Source of the DNA: Chroogloeocystis siderophila 5.2 s.c.1
GTDB lineage: Bacteria > Cyanobacteriota > Cyanobacteriia > Cyanobacteriales > Chroococcidiopsidaceae
Assembly (NCBI RefSeq): GCF_001904655.1
Contig: NZ_MRCC01000003.1
Location: 124,001 to 188,000 of the forward strand
Length of the DNA: 64,000 nt
Reading direction: 5' to 3'
The notes under the pieces are model-generated. The model made no database searches, was not told where the DNA came from, and saw only the letters and a list, made by a program, of their open reading frames with translations. Position 1 is the first letter of the stretch, and every line of letters starts with the position of its first letter. Below, piece by piece: positions 16,299 through 25,499 of this stretch. The position numbers were made by a program, and so were the translations under genes.

Positions 16299-17462
16299 CT
16301 AGTTGCCGTTTCCCAGCAATTCAACGATCGCGCGGTGTTCTAATGGCGGTTGTGAGGGTTGGGGATGGCGGGCGTCAGTAATTAGCCAATCGAGTGCAGC
16401 GGCTTGCACATCAATCGTCGCTCCGTTTTTATCGACGCAATAACGTCCAAACACTAACTTGTCAACCAAGCGGACTCCAGGTCCAAGACGCGAGTAATCA
16501 AAAATTACGCTGTTATCGACCGTAGCGCCGCTGCAAATCCAGCAATTTGGACCAATCATCGCTGGACCAATAATTTTTGCGCCATCTTCAATGCGCGTCA
16601 TTCCACCGATATAAACCGGACCTGTAATATCAACTTTATCCCAGTTCACCGCTACATTTAACCCAGTGTAAATTCCTGGCGCAACTTCATGACCTGGAAT
16701 TTCCACATTTTTGATTTCGCGCGAGAGAACACCGCGGATCGCGTGCCAATAGTCAGGGACTTTACCGATATCGACCCATTGAAAGTCCATCACTAATCCA
16801 TAAAATGGCGCGCCGATTTCTACAAGTTTCGGAAATAATTGACTACCAATGTCGTATTGCTGACCGGAAGGAATGTAGTCTAAAACTTCCGGTTCAAAAA
16901 TGTAGATCCCCGTACTGATATTGGTACTCAGCGCTGCTTCAACCGCAGGCTTTTCTTGGAAAGCTTTGACGCGCCCTGTGTCGTCGGTAACAACGATACC
17001 GTAACTGGAAACTTCCTCGCGAGGAACCGATCGCATAATCACCGTCGCGATCGCACCTTTGGCTTTATGCCATTTAACTGCGGCGGTAAGATCCAAGTCA
17101 ATCAATGCATCACCGCACAGCACGACAAACGTATCATCAAAAAATGGGGAAAAGTCTTGGATGCGCCGCATTCCTCCAGCAGATCCGATCGCTTCTCCCA
17201 CTAATTCACCGTCTTCAATGCGCCCTTCAAACGAATACGCAATCTGGACGCCAAAACGCTGTCCGTCACGAAAATAACTTTCAATTTCGCTGGCTAGATG
17301 GCTGACGTTGACCATGATTTGGTCAAATCCGTGCTGGCGTAGCAATTCCAAAAGAAACTCCATCACTGGTTTTTGCAGGATGGGAATCATTGGTTTAGGA
17401 ATTGTGTAAGTAATTGGACGTACGCGAGTTCCTTTACCAGCCGCCAAAATCATGGCTTTCAT
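16299..17462 (-). CDS. Sugar-nucleotide pyrophosphorylase (mannose-1-phosphate guanylyltransferase type)
   Basis: This 387 aa protein has an N-terminal nucleotidyltransferase Rossmann domain and a C-terminal left-handed beta-helix of hexapeptide repeats. The signature MILAAGKGTRVRPIT is at residues 4-18, with the metal Asp in CGDALIDLD and the sugar-phosphate loop FQEKP. The beta-helix (GPVYIGGMTRIEDGAKIIGP, then AMIGPNCWI) is followed by a short C-terminal tail. It makes an NDP-sugar, most likely GDP-mannose, for glycan or exopolysaccharide synthesis. Substrate choice between mannose-1-P and glucose-1-P cannot be settled from motifs alone. It starts at ATG 17462. Confidence 0.85.
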   Translation of the reverse strand: MKAMILAAGKGTRVRPITYTIPKPMIPILQKPVMEFLLELLRQHGFDQIMVNVSHLASEIESYFRDGQRFGVQIAYSFEGRIEDGELVGEAIGSAGGMRRIQDFSPFFDDTFVVLCGDALIDLDLTAAVKWHKAKGAIATVIMRSVPREEVSSYGIVVTDDTGRVKAFQEKPAVEAALSTNISTGIYIFEPEVLDYIPSGQQYDIGSQLFPKLVEIGAPFYGLVMDFQWVDIGKVPDYWHAIRGVLSREIKNVEIPGHEVAPGIYTGLNVAVNWDKVDITGPVYIGGMTRIEDGAKIIGPAMIGPNCWICSGATVDNSVIFDYSRLGPGVRLVDKLVFGRYCVDKNGATIDVQAAALDWLITDARHPQPSQPPLEHRAIVELLGNGN

Positions 17463-17690
17463 AAATAGTTGCTCCTCAACCTCATATTTTTATACCTAAG
17501 TTAACGGATTGATACCTAATAATCGCTTAAATTTGAATATTTAGTCATCATTGAAACCACTGACAGCTATAAGTAGAAACTAGGGGCGGGGGGAAGAGTG
17601 GTTAGTGAGTAGTGATGATTTTTGAATGCGTGAGTTTTGAGTTATTTAAAACACTATTCCTCCCCTGCTTCCTCTGCCTCCTCTGCTTCT

Positions 17691-18533
17691 TTAACTCCCT
17701 GACCTCCGACCCTTGACCTCTGACCCCTTACCACTAATTGTCCGAATTTTGATTTCTTGATAAAACTCATCTTGGGATAATTCTACTTTTGACTGCGCTG
17801 ATAGAAGTAATAACGCCCAGAAAACACTAACGCGTTCTTGGACGGGTGCATGACTTGAAGTTTCAAGTGTATGGGAACACTTCGTCTGAGTCCACAACTC
17901 TACCAATTGATCTAGATTTAGCCATCGCTGTTCCTGCAGTTGAGTATTGTACGTGCAAGAATTTAAAAATTGTTCGATTTCTCCTGCGACCTCAGTGAGA
18001 TTTTCCTGATGCGCTAACTCCAACGCCTGACGCAATTGTGTACGCGATGGCGGGGAGAACTTACGCGTGCGCGTGTTGTTATTGGATGATACTTGTTGCG
18101 AAAGTTGCAATTGATTTGCCATTAATTGCAGCTGAGCGATGAGTTCTTGCAAAGTCACTCGGCGCTTTGGTGGTGGTAAAGCTGCTGGACGGCGACGTAG
18201 TTGCTGTTCTAGGGGTAAACGTACTCGCGTGTAGGTATCGTTGGCATCTACAAGAAAATCATCGTCAACAGGCTGTAGTTCAGCTTGTTGAGATTCTAGC
18301 TCAACTAAGGTGTTAGCTTTGAATAACACAAGCATTGACGCAGATAAGAAGGCTTGCCCTGATTGTGATAAGTTTTTTTCAGAGGCGGTTTGTGTTGTTT
18401 CATCAATTGCAAAAACTACACTCAAGTAGCGATCAATGACGTCAATTACTTGAACATCCCAGGGATCAATTTCTCCTTTCTCAGCAAGCTCAATTAAGTA
18501 TGTAATTTTTGCTAGTAGTTGCGCAGCGTCCAT
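17691..18533 (-). CDS. scpA: Segregation and condensation protein A
   Basis: This 280 aa ScpA/kleisin links the SMC ATPase heads and ScpB in the chromosome condensation complex. Seen are the N-terminal kleisin helix (LIELAEKGEIDPWDVQVIDV), the FLSASMLVLFKA core with the following acidic linker, and a C-terminal winged-helix region (VSVFWALLLLSAQSKVELSQ). The last 13 residues (GKGSEVKGRRSGS) are encoded by a copy of the intergenic GGGGTCAGAGGTC repeat and are probably a recent tail. No scpB or smc is in the window. It starts at ATG 18533 and is divergent from pdxH. Confidence 0.85.
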   Translation of the reverse strand: MDAAQLLAKITYLIELAEKGEIDPWDVQVIDVIDRYLSVVFAIDETTQTASEKNLSQSGQAFLSASMLVLFKANTLVELESQQAELQPVDDDFLVDANDTYTRVRLPLEQQLRRRPAALPPPKRRVTLQELIAQLQLMANQLQLSQQVSSNNNTRTRKFSPPSRTQLRQALELAHQENLTEVAGEIEQFLNSCTYNTQLQEQRWLNLDQLVELWTQTKCSHTLETSSHAPVQERVSVFWALLLLSAQSKVELSQDEFYQEIKIRTISGKGSEVKGRRSGS

Positions 18534-18901
18534 AAGTTAGAGGTCGGGGATCAGGGATCGGAGATCAGAGGATAACAGCGATTCTCAAATTTCAGTGCCA
18601 TAGTACTTGCAACTTGCATGACGTTGTGACCTCAATACGTAGTTGAGGAAAATTGTAGGGAAGAGTAACGTTTTAGACAACGCATGAAAAATCTGAAAGT
18701 TCACTAAAAGTTCACTAAGGGTTAAGTACTCAAAAGTAACGAAATGCGATCGCCACACCATAGCATACAAAATGCCCGCGCGATCGCACTTAGTACTCGA
18801 AATTTACAGATAAATATATCAGGGTTCTCTAGTTGTGGCTCGGTAAATTATCTTAACCCGTTTTAAAATCCAAATGAGGGTATAAGTAACGATCGAGCAA
18901 T
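18534..18901. other. Divergent spacer scpA/pdxH with repeat copy
   Basis: No gene is seen in 368 bp. A GGGATCAGGGATCGGAGATC repeat lies at about 18546-18567, just upstream of scpA. HIP1-like cores lie near 18750 and 18780. The promoters of both genes must lie here. Confidence 0.4.
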
Positions 18902-19546
18902 ATGAATACCAGCGTAGCGGATCTTCGTAAAGACTATACTTTGCAAGGCTTTCAAGAAAAAGACGCCGATCCCAATCCGTTTAAACAGTTTCAAAGGTGG
19001 TTTGACCAAGCATTAGCCGCCGAGTTACCTGAACCCAACGCAATGACTTTAGCAACTGCTACCCCGGATGGGCGACCTTCGGCGCGGATGGTTCTGTTGA
19101 AAGATTTTGACGAACGCGGTTTTGTCTTTTTCACAAACTACCATAGTCACAAAGGACAAGAACTCGCAGCAAATCCACAAGCTGCTCTCGTCTTTTGGTG
19201 GGCGGAACTCGAACGTCAAGTACGCATCGAAGGGCGCGTAGAAAAAGTATCTGATGCAGAATCTGAAGCATATTTTCAAAGTCGCCCACTGAACAGTCGT
19301 TTGGGGGCTTGGGCATCAAATCAAAGTCAAGTTGTCGTTAATCGCGAAGCTTTAGAACAGCGCTTGCAGGAACTCAAAAGTAAGTATGAACATGAGGAAG
19401 TCCCGCGACCACCCCACTGGGGAGGATATCGTGTCATTCCCAGCGTGATTGAATTTTGGCAAGGACGCCCTAGCCGGCTCCACGATCGCCTCAACTATCG
19501 TCGTCTGGAAGACGGAAATTGGCAGATTGAACGCTTGTCACCGTAA
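18902..19546 (+). CDS. pdxH: Pyridoxamine 5'-phosphate oxidase
   Basis: This 214 aa FMN enzyme oxidises pyridoxine or pyridoxamine 5'-phosphate to pyridoxal 5'-phosphate, the last step of B6 salvage. Seen are the N-terminal [19 protein letters not shown], the FMN-binding [20 protein letters not shown] and the C-terminal signature [11 protein letters not shown] followed by the RLSP end. All are canonical for PdxH. It starts at ATG 18902. It stands alone; PLP is needed by the nearby SpeA, but no regulatory link is visible. Confidence 0.95.
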   Translation: MNTSVADLRKDYTLQGFQEKDADPNPFKQFQRWFDQALAAELPEPNAMTLATATPDGRPSARMVLLKDFDERGFVFFTNYHSHKGQELAANPQAALVFWWAELERQVRIEGRVEKVSDAESEAYFQSRPLNSRLGAWASNQSQVVVNREALEQRLQELKSKYEHEEVPRPPHWGGYRVIPSVIEFWQGRPSRLHDRLNYRRLEDGNWQIERLSP

Positions 19547-19627
19547 ATAGGGGTGAGGAAGCAGGAGAGAAATACTGTATACAAATTTCTCTGTTACTAA
19601 ACTATGTTGCTTTTCTTGCTCAGCTTT

Positions 19628-20461
19628 TTAGGTTGTTTTCGTTTCAGGAGTTAAATTTTGTGCTAATTGAATTGTAGGATCGGGCATGAAACGGTAGCGT
19701 AAGTAGATTCCACAAGCGACAAATAGGATAATGATGAAGCTGCCAATTCCTAATGGGTTGGGTAACCAGAAAATAGCTTCGAGGTGATTGAGTTCACCTG
19801 GAAGCAGTCGCCATACGAGTTGTTTTCCGATAATTTCAGGCTGCACGGCGTTTTCGTCAGTTTCAACGCTTTTTGCACCCCAAGGAGTATTTAAGCGAAA
19901 CTCTAAGTCGAGGATTTCGCTGGGGTTAACGAGAACGTTACCGTTTGTCGAGATTAAGGAAAGCGATCGCAAATCTAATTCATAAACTAAGCGATTGCGG
20001 AGTAAGAATATAAAGTTGTTTTGATTGAGGTTGAGTTGTGACTTAACGACAGGTAATTCGGACGGTTGGGAAACAGCAGTATTTGTTTTAACGGTGGGAT
20101 GAAAGAATTCGTTGAATTTAGATGCGAGTTCTGCACCGTTATTAAAAGGAATCGTGACGGCGAGTTCCTCACTCGAAATGCGCTTGACTTTACCATCGAG
20201 CTTGCGCGCGCGACGTTCGATGCTGTTTAACCATTCTGTCGCTGAATCGCCGCTAAAAGTCATGAGGCGATCGCTGAGCTTAATATGCTGGATAATTTCA
20301 CCATGGTTGGGGTTGTCAAAGTTTATACCAGCTTGATACTGCACGCACCCTGAAAGTAGCAGCGATGACAAGAGAATAATCCATACTAGCCGCCATCGCG
20401 CTAGAAATCGAAGTATAGTACGCAAAATGCGAGTTTTATGCATTGTCAAAATCGCAGACAT
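19628..20461 (-). CDS. DUF3153 family lipoprotein-like membrane protein
   Basis: This 277 aa cyanobacterial DUF3153 protein has a basic N-terminus, then a hydrophobic segment ending in the lipobox LLSGC (Cys at about 39), suggesting lipid attachment. A beta-rich extracytoplasmic domain follows, and a second hydrophobic segment near the C-terminus (GIGSFIIILFVACGIYL) anchors a short cytoplasmic tail. The function is not known. ATG 20461 has a perfect GGAGG six bases upstream. It follows the TPR gene after 16 bases, so the two are probably co-transcribed. DUF3153 members resemble the YdgA/LppM lipid-binding lipoproteins in layout; that is only a structural inference. Confidence 0.75.
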   Translation of the reverse strand: MSAILTMHKTRILRTILRFLARWRLVWIILLSSLLLSGCVQYQAGINFDNPNHGEIIQHIKLSDRLMTFSGDSATEWLNSIERRARKLDGKVKRISSEELAVTIPFNNGAELASKFNEFFHPTVKTNTAVSQPSELPVVKSQLNLNQNNFIFLLRNRLVYELDLRSLSLISTNGNVLVNPSEILDLEFRLNTPWGAKSVETDENAVQPEIIGKQLVWRLLPGELNHLEAIFWLPNPLGIGSFIIILFVACGIYLRYRFMPDPTIQLAQNLTPETKTT

Positions 20462-20477
20462 TCAACCTCCTATAAAT

Positions 20478-20999
20478 TCAAATCGACCAAATTAACCCAG
20501 CAAGGGTTAACGCGATCGCAATAAGTGCTACCCAAATAAACCGATTATCTTTTGTATTGACTTTACTCGGATCGATCGGTTCAGGAATCACAGATGTTGG
20601 CGATGGGCGTTTTTTCCTCACCGTACTACTACCTAATCGTGTTTGACTTTCATTATCGGGTAACGCGCCCAAGTCAGGAATTTGTGTTAACCATTCTTGA
20701 GGCCGTTTGAGTTGCGGTGCTTGTAATATATAAAGTAATCGGCGCGCTTGTTTACTTGTTTCGGGATGCGGATGGCGTTTAAGTTGTTCGCACAGTGTTA
20801 CGGCTTCTTGCTGCTGTCCTGCGGCTTGATAGGCTGTTACTAACCAAATTTGAATTTCGCCTCCTACGCGTGTATTGCGGGCGATCAGAGCGCTGGCTTT
20901 TTCGAGATGTTGCACTGCTTCGCGGTACTTTCCGCGTTCAAATGCGGCTTGTCCCGCTTGGTACTCGGTTTTTGCGATCGCTTGTGGTTCAGAAGTCAC
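20478..20999 (-). CDS. Tetratricopeptide-repeat membrane protein
   Basis: This 173 aa protein has about two TPR units at residues 8-85 (EYQAGQAAFERGKYREAVQH, then LVTAYQAAGQQQEAVTLCEQL). A proline- and serine-rich linker follows, and one C-terminal transmembrane helix (FIWVALIAIALTLAGLIW). It is therefore a tail-anchored protein with a cytoplasmic TPR domain for protein binding. The start is GTG 20999 with AGGAAAA upstream. Directly downstream is the DUF3153 lipoprotein, a likely partner. No specific function is assigned. Confidence 0.7.
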   Translation of the reverse strand: MTSEPQAIAKTEYQAGQAAFERGKYREAVQHLEKASALIARNTRVGGEIQIWLVTAYQAAGQQQEAVTLCEQLKRHPHPETSKQARRLLYILQAPQLKRPQEWLTQIPDLGALPDNESQTRLGSSTVRKKRPSPTSVIPEPIDPSKVNTKDNRFIWVALIAIALTLAGLIWSI

Positions 21000-21184
21000 T
21001 TTTCCTATTACAATACCTTCTTTCTTGATATTGCCACTTTCATCGGATTTTAGATTGAACCAGTTCTATGCTAATTGCCAAAGCACGGATGAAGCTTTCT
21101 TAGCCGTGTTCTAAGCTACGGTATCTTCTGAATTTAGTTGTTACCACTTAACTAATAAAAAGTGCTTTAAATCAAGAGGGCATC

Positions 21185-22183
21185 ATGAAACGAGTTGCAA
21201 TTAATGGATTTGGAAGAATTGGACGTGCGTTTTTACGGATTGCTTATGGCAAGCCAGATTTGGAAGTTGTCGCAATTAATGATATTGTCTTGAAACCCGA
21301 CTTAGCGGCGTATTTGCTGCAATACGACTCAGTATATCGGCAGTTTCCGGCGGAAGTGGGCTATGACGATACAGGGTTGATAATTGACGGTAAAAAAATT
21401 GAACTCGTTGCCGAAAAAGATCCGGCGGCGCTTCCGTGGAAACAGATGGATATCGATGTGGTTATCGAATCGACAGGAATTTTTCGCAGTGCAGATAAAG
21501 CTGGATTACATCTCGAAGCGGGATGTAAAAAAGTGATTATCAGCGCGCCAGCGAAGGGTTCGGCTGTACCCACGTTTGTGTATGGTGTGAATCATGAAAG
21601 TTACGATCGCGATCACGATTCTGTGATTTCTGCGGCTTCTTGTACGACTAACTGTCTTGCACCGATCGCCAAAATCCTCAATGATGAATTTGGTATTGAG
21701 AAAGCGTTGATGACGACGGTTCATGCTTATACTGCGGATCAGCGATTAGTCGATACCGGACATCCTGCGGAGTGGACGCGAGGGCGTGGTGCAGCGCAAA
21801 ATATTGTACCAACGACAACAGGTGCAGCAACCGCAGTCGCTTTAGTATTACCCGAACTCAAAGGAAAACTTGATGGCATGGCGTTGCGCATACCGACCCC
21901 TACAGGTTCAGTGACAGATCTAAATGCAGTTTTGCAAAAATCGGTATCTGTGGAAGAAGTGAATGATGCTTTACGCAAGTATGCAACTAACGGAATGCGC
22001 GAAATTCTCAAAGTCAGTGAAGTCCCTTTGGTTTCTTCCGATTGTGTTGGTGACCCGCATTCAGCAATTGTCAACCTCTCCTCTACAAGTGTTCTTAGTG
22101 ATAACTTTGTTAAGGTGCTTGCTTACTATGATAACGAGTGGGGATATGCAAATCGTTTAGTAGACTTAGCAAGTTACATTTAA
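21185..22183 (+). CDS. gap: Glyceraldehyde-3-phosphate dehydrogenase, type I
   Basis: This 332 aa GAPDH interconverts glyceraldehyde-3-phosphate and 1,3-bisphosphoglycerate. Seen are the NAD-binding INGFGRIGR motif, Asp33 in AINDIV (favours NAD), the catalytic Cys153 in SAASCTTNC, and the ending YDNEWGYANRLVDLA. It resembles the glycolytic Gap1/Gap3 group more than the photosynthetic NADP-preferring Gap2, because of its N-terminal AFLRIAYGK. It starts at ATG 21185, seven bases after AGAGGG. It is followed after 92 bases by ppsA, so the pair can serve lower glycolysis/gluconeogenesis. Confidence 0.9.
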   Translation: MKRVAINGFGRIGRAFLRIAYGKPDLEVVAINDIVLKPDLAAYLLQYDSVYRQFPAEVGYDDTGLIIDGKKIELVAEKDPAALPWKQMDIDVVIESTGIFRSADKAGLHLEAGCKKVIISAPAKGSAVPTFVYGVNHESYDRDHDSVISAASCTTNCLAPIAKILNDEFGIEKALMTTVHAYTADQRLVDTGHPAEWTRGRGAAQNIVPTTTGAATAVALVLPELKGKLDGMALRIPTPTGSVTDLNAVLQKSVSVEEVNDALRKYATNGMREILKVSEVPLVSSDCVGDPHSAIVNLSSTSVLSDNFVKVLAYYDNEWGYANRLVDLASYI

Positions 22184-22187
22184 GGCA

Positions 22188-22233
22188 GGTAATAGGTAAT
22201 GGGTAATGGGTGGAGAACAGCAATTACCTATTA
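22188..22233 (+). repeat. GGTAATGGG-type repeat with stem between gap and ppsA
   Basis: AGGTAATAGGTAATGGGTAA (22188-22207) is a member of a repeat family seen also near 6098, 25461, 40505 and 58632. TAATAGGTAAT (22190-22200) pairs perfectly with ATTACCTATTA (22223-22233). This 11 bp stem may attenuate or protect transcripts between the two genes. Confidence 0.55.
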
Positions 22234-22275
22234 CTAGTTACAAAATTATTGATTTTATTAGTAAAAAAAAGATTT

Positions 22276-24708
22276 ATGGTAAAAGTAGCTGAAGAACATT
22301 TCCCTTCTTCGCAAGCGCGATCGCTAATCCTTTGGTTCGATCAAGTTGGTATTGCGGATATCCCTTTGGTAGGTGGTAAAAATGCCTCGTTGGGAGAAAT
22401 GATTCAACGGCTAACATCACAAGGTGTCAATGTTCCTAATGGGTTTGCAACAACAGCGACAGCGTATCGCTACTTTATTCAAGCAGCAGAGTTAGAAGCT
22501 AAACTGCGATCGCTATTTTCTGGTCTTGATGTTGCTGATGTTAACCATTTACGCCACGTTGGTAAACAAGCGCGATCACTGATTTTAAATACGCCCTTTC
22601 CTGAAGATTTGCAACAAGCAATTACAGATGCTTATCAAACCCTGTGCGATCACTACGGCGCTGATACTGATGTTGCAGTACGTTCGAGTGCGACTGCTGA
22701 AGATTTACCTGATGCCAGTTTTGCGGGACAACAGGAAACTTATCTCAATATAAGCGGTATTTCTAGAGTTTTAGAAGCCTGCCATCGTTGCTTTGCTTCC
22801 CTATTTACTGATCGCGCAATTTCTTATCGACAAATTAAAGGATTCGATCACTTCGATGTCGCGCTTTCTGTCGGCGTCCAAAAGATGGTGCGTTCCGATT
22901 TAGCAACTTCGGGTGTGATGTTCTCAATTGAAACTGAAACTGGTTTCCCCGATGCTGCATTAATTACAGCCGCCTATGGATTAGGAGAAAACGTTGTTCA
23001 AGGCGCGGTAAATCCCGATGAGTACTATGTTTTTAAAACAACTTTAAAAGCCGGATTTCGCCCAATTTTAGAGAAAAGATTGGGAAGTAAAGAATTAAAG
23101 ATGGTGTATGACGATGGTTCTAAACTTACCAAAAATATCAAAGTATCTGCTGAAGAAAAAAATCAATTTGCGCTAAATGACGAAGAAATTTTACAACTTG
23201 CACGGTGGGCGTGTTTAATTGAAGACCATTATTCGCAAATTCACGGTAAACACACACCGATGGATATTGAATGGGCAAAAGATGGTGTTACGCAAGAATT
23301 GTTTATTGTTCAAGCACGTCCTGAAACAGTGCAGTCACAAAAAAGCACCAATATACTGCGTAACTATGAGTTTACCACCGAAGTAAAGGCACAACCATTA
23401 GTTATCGGGCGGGCGGTGGGAAGTGCGATCGCCCAAGGGAAAGCTCATGTCATCACTGATGCGAGTAAAATCGATCAATTCCTTCCAGGCGAAGTTTTAG
23501 TTACCGATCGCACCGATCCTGACTGGGAACCGATCATGAAAAAAGCCAGTGCGATGATTACTAATCAAGGTGGGCGGACGTGTCATGCAGCAATTATTGC
23601 ACGCGAGTTGGGAATTCCGGCGATCGTGGGTTGTGGTGATGCAACAACAGTATTGCAAACAAACCAAGATGTGACTATTTCTTGTGCAGAAGGCGAAGAA
23701 GGCAAAGTTTATGCCGGATTATTGCCGTTTGAAGTCAAAGAAATTACCTTAGAAAACCTACCGCGTACCCGCACGCAAATTTTAATGAATGTGGGTAATC
23801 CGCAAGAAGCATTTCGCTTAGCGGCAATACCGAATGATGGGGTAGGATTAGCGCGATTTGAGTTTATTATTGCTAACCATATCCAAGTTCACCCGCTAGC
23901 TTTATTAAACTACGGCAAGTTAGACCAATTTACTAAAGCAAAAATTGCCGAATTAACTGCACTTTACGACGATAAACCGCAATATTTTGTTGATAAATTA
24001 GCACAAGGTGTTGGCAGAATTGCTGCGGCTTTTTATCCAAAGCCTGTGATTGTGCGAATGTCAGATTTTAAAAGTAATGAATATGCAAATCTTTTAGGTG
24101 GAAAACAATTTGAACCTGATGAAGAAAACCCCATGTTAGGATGGCGAGGTGCAGCGCGTTACTATGATGAAGGATATAGTGACGGTTTTGCTTTGGAATG
24201 TCAAGCAATTCTGCGGGTACGCGAAGAGATGGGGTTAACAAATATTATTCCAATGATTCCTTTTTGTCGCACTCCCGATGAGGGACGAATGGTACTCGCA
24301 GAAATGGCAAAAAATGGTTTGAAGCAAGGTGAAAATGGCTTGCAAGTTTACGTGATGTGCGAGTTGCCTAATAATGTGATTATGGCAGAGGAATTTGCCG
24401 AAGTATTTGATGGATTCTCGATTGGTTCTAACGATTTAACGCAGTTGACTTTGGGAATTGATCGTGATTCTGCACTTGTCGCCAGGTTATTTGACGAACG
24501 CAGCGAAGGAGTTAAACGGATGGTAAAAATGGCGATCGCTGCTGCAAAAAAACACAATCGTAAAATTGGTATTTGCGGACAAGCACCTAGCGACTATCCT
24601 GAATTTGCTCAGTTTTTAGTTGAACAAGGTATTGATACAATTAGTCTTAATCCTGATTCGGTTTTGAAAACAATGTTAATGGTAGCAGAAGCAGAGGAGA
24701 ATGAATAA
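22276..24708 (+). CDS. ppsA: Phosphoenolpyruvate synthase
   Basis: This 810 aa enzyme makes phosphoenolpyruvate, AMP and phosphate from pyruvate, ATP and water. The N-terminal ATP-grasp domain begins VGGKNASLGEM and contains AVRSSATAEDLPDASFAGQQ. The central swivelling domain carries the phosphohistidine His437 in GGRTCHAAIIARELG. The C-terminal PEP/pyruvate barrel ends with GICGQAPSDYPEF. ATG 22276 is chosen; an in-frame GTG at 22210 would add 22 residues encoded by intergenic repeat. It lies downstream of gap and 23 bases upstream of the thioesterase, and is probably co-transcribed with the latter. Confidence 0.92.
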   Translation: MVKVAEEHFPSSQARSLILWFDQVGIADIPLVGGKNASLGEMIQRLTSQGVNVPNGFATTATAYRYFIQAAELEAKLRSLFSGLDVADVNHLRHVGKQARSLILNTPFPEDLQQAITDAYQTLCDHYGADTDVAVRSSATAEDLPDASFAGQQETYLNISGISRVLEACHRCFASLFTDRAISYRQIKGFDHFDVALSVGVQKMVRSDLATSGVMFSIETETGFPDAALITAAYGLGENVVQGAVNPDEYYVFKTTLKAGFRPILEKRLGSKELKMVYDDGSKLTKNIKVSAEEKNQFALNDEEILQLARWACLIEDHYSQIHGKHTPMDIEWAKDGVTQELFIVQARPETVQSQKSTNILRNYEFTTEVKAQPLVIGRAVGSAIAQGKAHVITDASKIDQFLPGEVLVTDRTDPDWEPIMKKASAMITNQGGRTCHAAIIARELGIPAIVGCGDATTVLQTNQDVTISCAEGEEGKVYAGLLPFEVKEITLENLPRTRTQILMNVGNPQEAFRLAAIPNDGVGLARFEFIIANHIQVHPLALLNYGKLDQFTKAKIAELTALYDDKPQYFVDKLAQGVGRIAAAFYPKPVIVRMSDFKSNEYANLLGGKQFEPDEENPMLGWRGAARYYDEGYSDGFALECQAILRVREEMGLTNIIPMIPFCRTPDEGRMVLAEMAKNGLKQGENGLQVYVMCELPNNVIMAEEFAEVFDGFSIGSNDLTQLTLGIDRDSALVARLFDERSEGVKRMVKMAIAAAKKHNRKIGICGQAPSDYPEFAQFLVEQGIDTISLNPDSVLKTMLMVAEAEENE

Positions 24709-24731
24709 TTACGAATCAATATTCTCTATAA

Positions 24732-25493
24732 ATGGCTAACTTCGTTACCTATCTCTCATCCAATCCCCTAGCTGATGTGCGGCTATTTTGCTTTCCTTAT
24801 GCTGGAGGAGGAACATTAAGCTTTCGTTCCTGGGGAAAAAACCTACCTGTTCTAGAAGTTTGTGCGATTGAACTTCCAGGGCGAGGAAGGCTAATGACAA
24901 TACCGCCGTTTACACAATTAGAACCACTAGTTGAAGCGATCGCGACCAACATTCTACCGCACTTAAATAAGCCTTTTGCGTTTTTTGGTCATAGTATGGG
25001 AGCGATCGTTAGCTTTGAACTAACGCGCATCCTACGCAAAAATTATGGAATAGAACCCTTACATCTATTTGTTTCTGGTCGTCGCGCCCCGCAAACTTCT
25101 TCTGAAGCATCATTTATTCATACTTTACCCGAACCAGAGTTTCTCATTAAACTTCGTCACCTCAATGGTACTCCTGAAGCAATACTAGCCAATGCTGAAT
25201 TAATGGAACTACTATCACCAATATTACGTGCAGACTTTGCAGCAGTTGAAACTTATGTCTATACAGAAGAATCGCCGCTAAATTGTTCAATTACGGCTTT
25301 TGGCGGATTACAAGATCCAGAAGTTAATTTTACTGAACTAGAAGCTTGGCAACAACAAACAATTGCAGCCTTTTCTGTGGAAATGTTTCCTGGCGATCAT
25401 TTCTTTTTGCACTCTGCTGAAGATCTACTGTTACATAGTATTGAAAAATCTTTGCAGATAGGTAATGGGGAACGCGGTAATGGCAAAGCATGA
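24732..25493 (+). CDS. Type II thioesterase (alpha/beta-hydrolase)
   Basis: This 253 aa thioesterase is of the GrsT/TEII kind that clears misprimed acyl groups from carrier proteins of non-ribosomal peptide or polyketide synthases. Seen are LFCFPYAGGGTLSFRSW at the N-terminus, ELPGRGRL, the nucleophile elbow GHSMG with Ser88 and the catalytic His in PGDHFFLH. The last 12 residues (QIGNGERGNGKA) are encoded by a copy of the GGTAATGGG intergenic repeat. Six bases later begins the phosphopantetheinyl transferase, a natural partner. No synthetase gene is in the window. Confidence 0.85.
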   Translation: MANFVTYLSSNPLADVRLFCFPYAGGGTLSFRSWGKNLPVLEVCAIELPGRGRLMTIPPFTQLEPLVEAIATNILPHLNKPFAFFGHSMGAIVSFELTRILRKNYGIEPLHLFVSGRRAPQTSSEASFIHTLPEPEFLIKLRHLNGTPEAILANAELMELLSPILRADFAAVETYVYTEESPLNCSITAFGGLQDPEVNFTELEAWQQQTIAAFSVEMFPGDHFFLHSAEDLLLHSIEKSLQIGNGERGNGKA

Positions 25494-25499
25494 TATTGA

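Noticed and set aside
22210-22275. Upstream extension of PpsA from GTG 22210
   Set aside because: The added residues are encoded by the GGTAATGGG spacer repeat and are not family sequence; ATG 22276 fits better.
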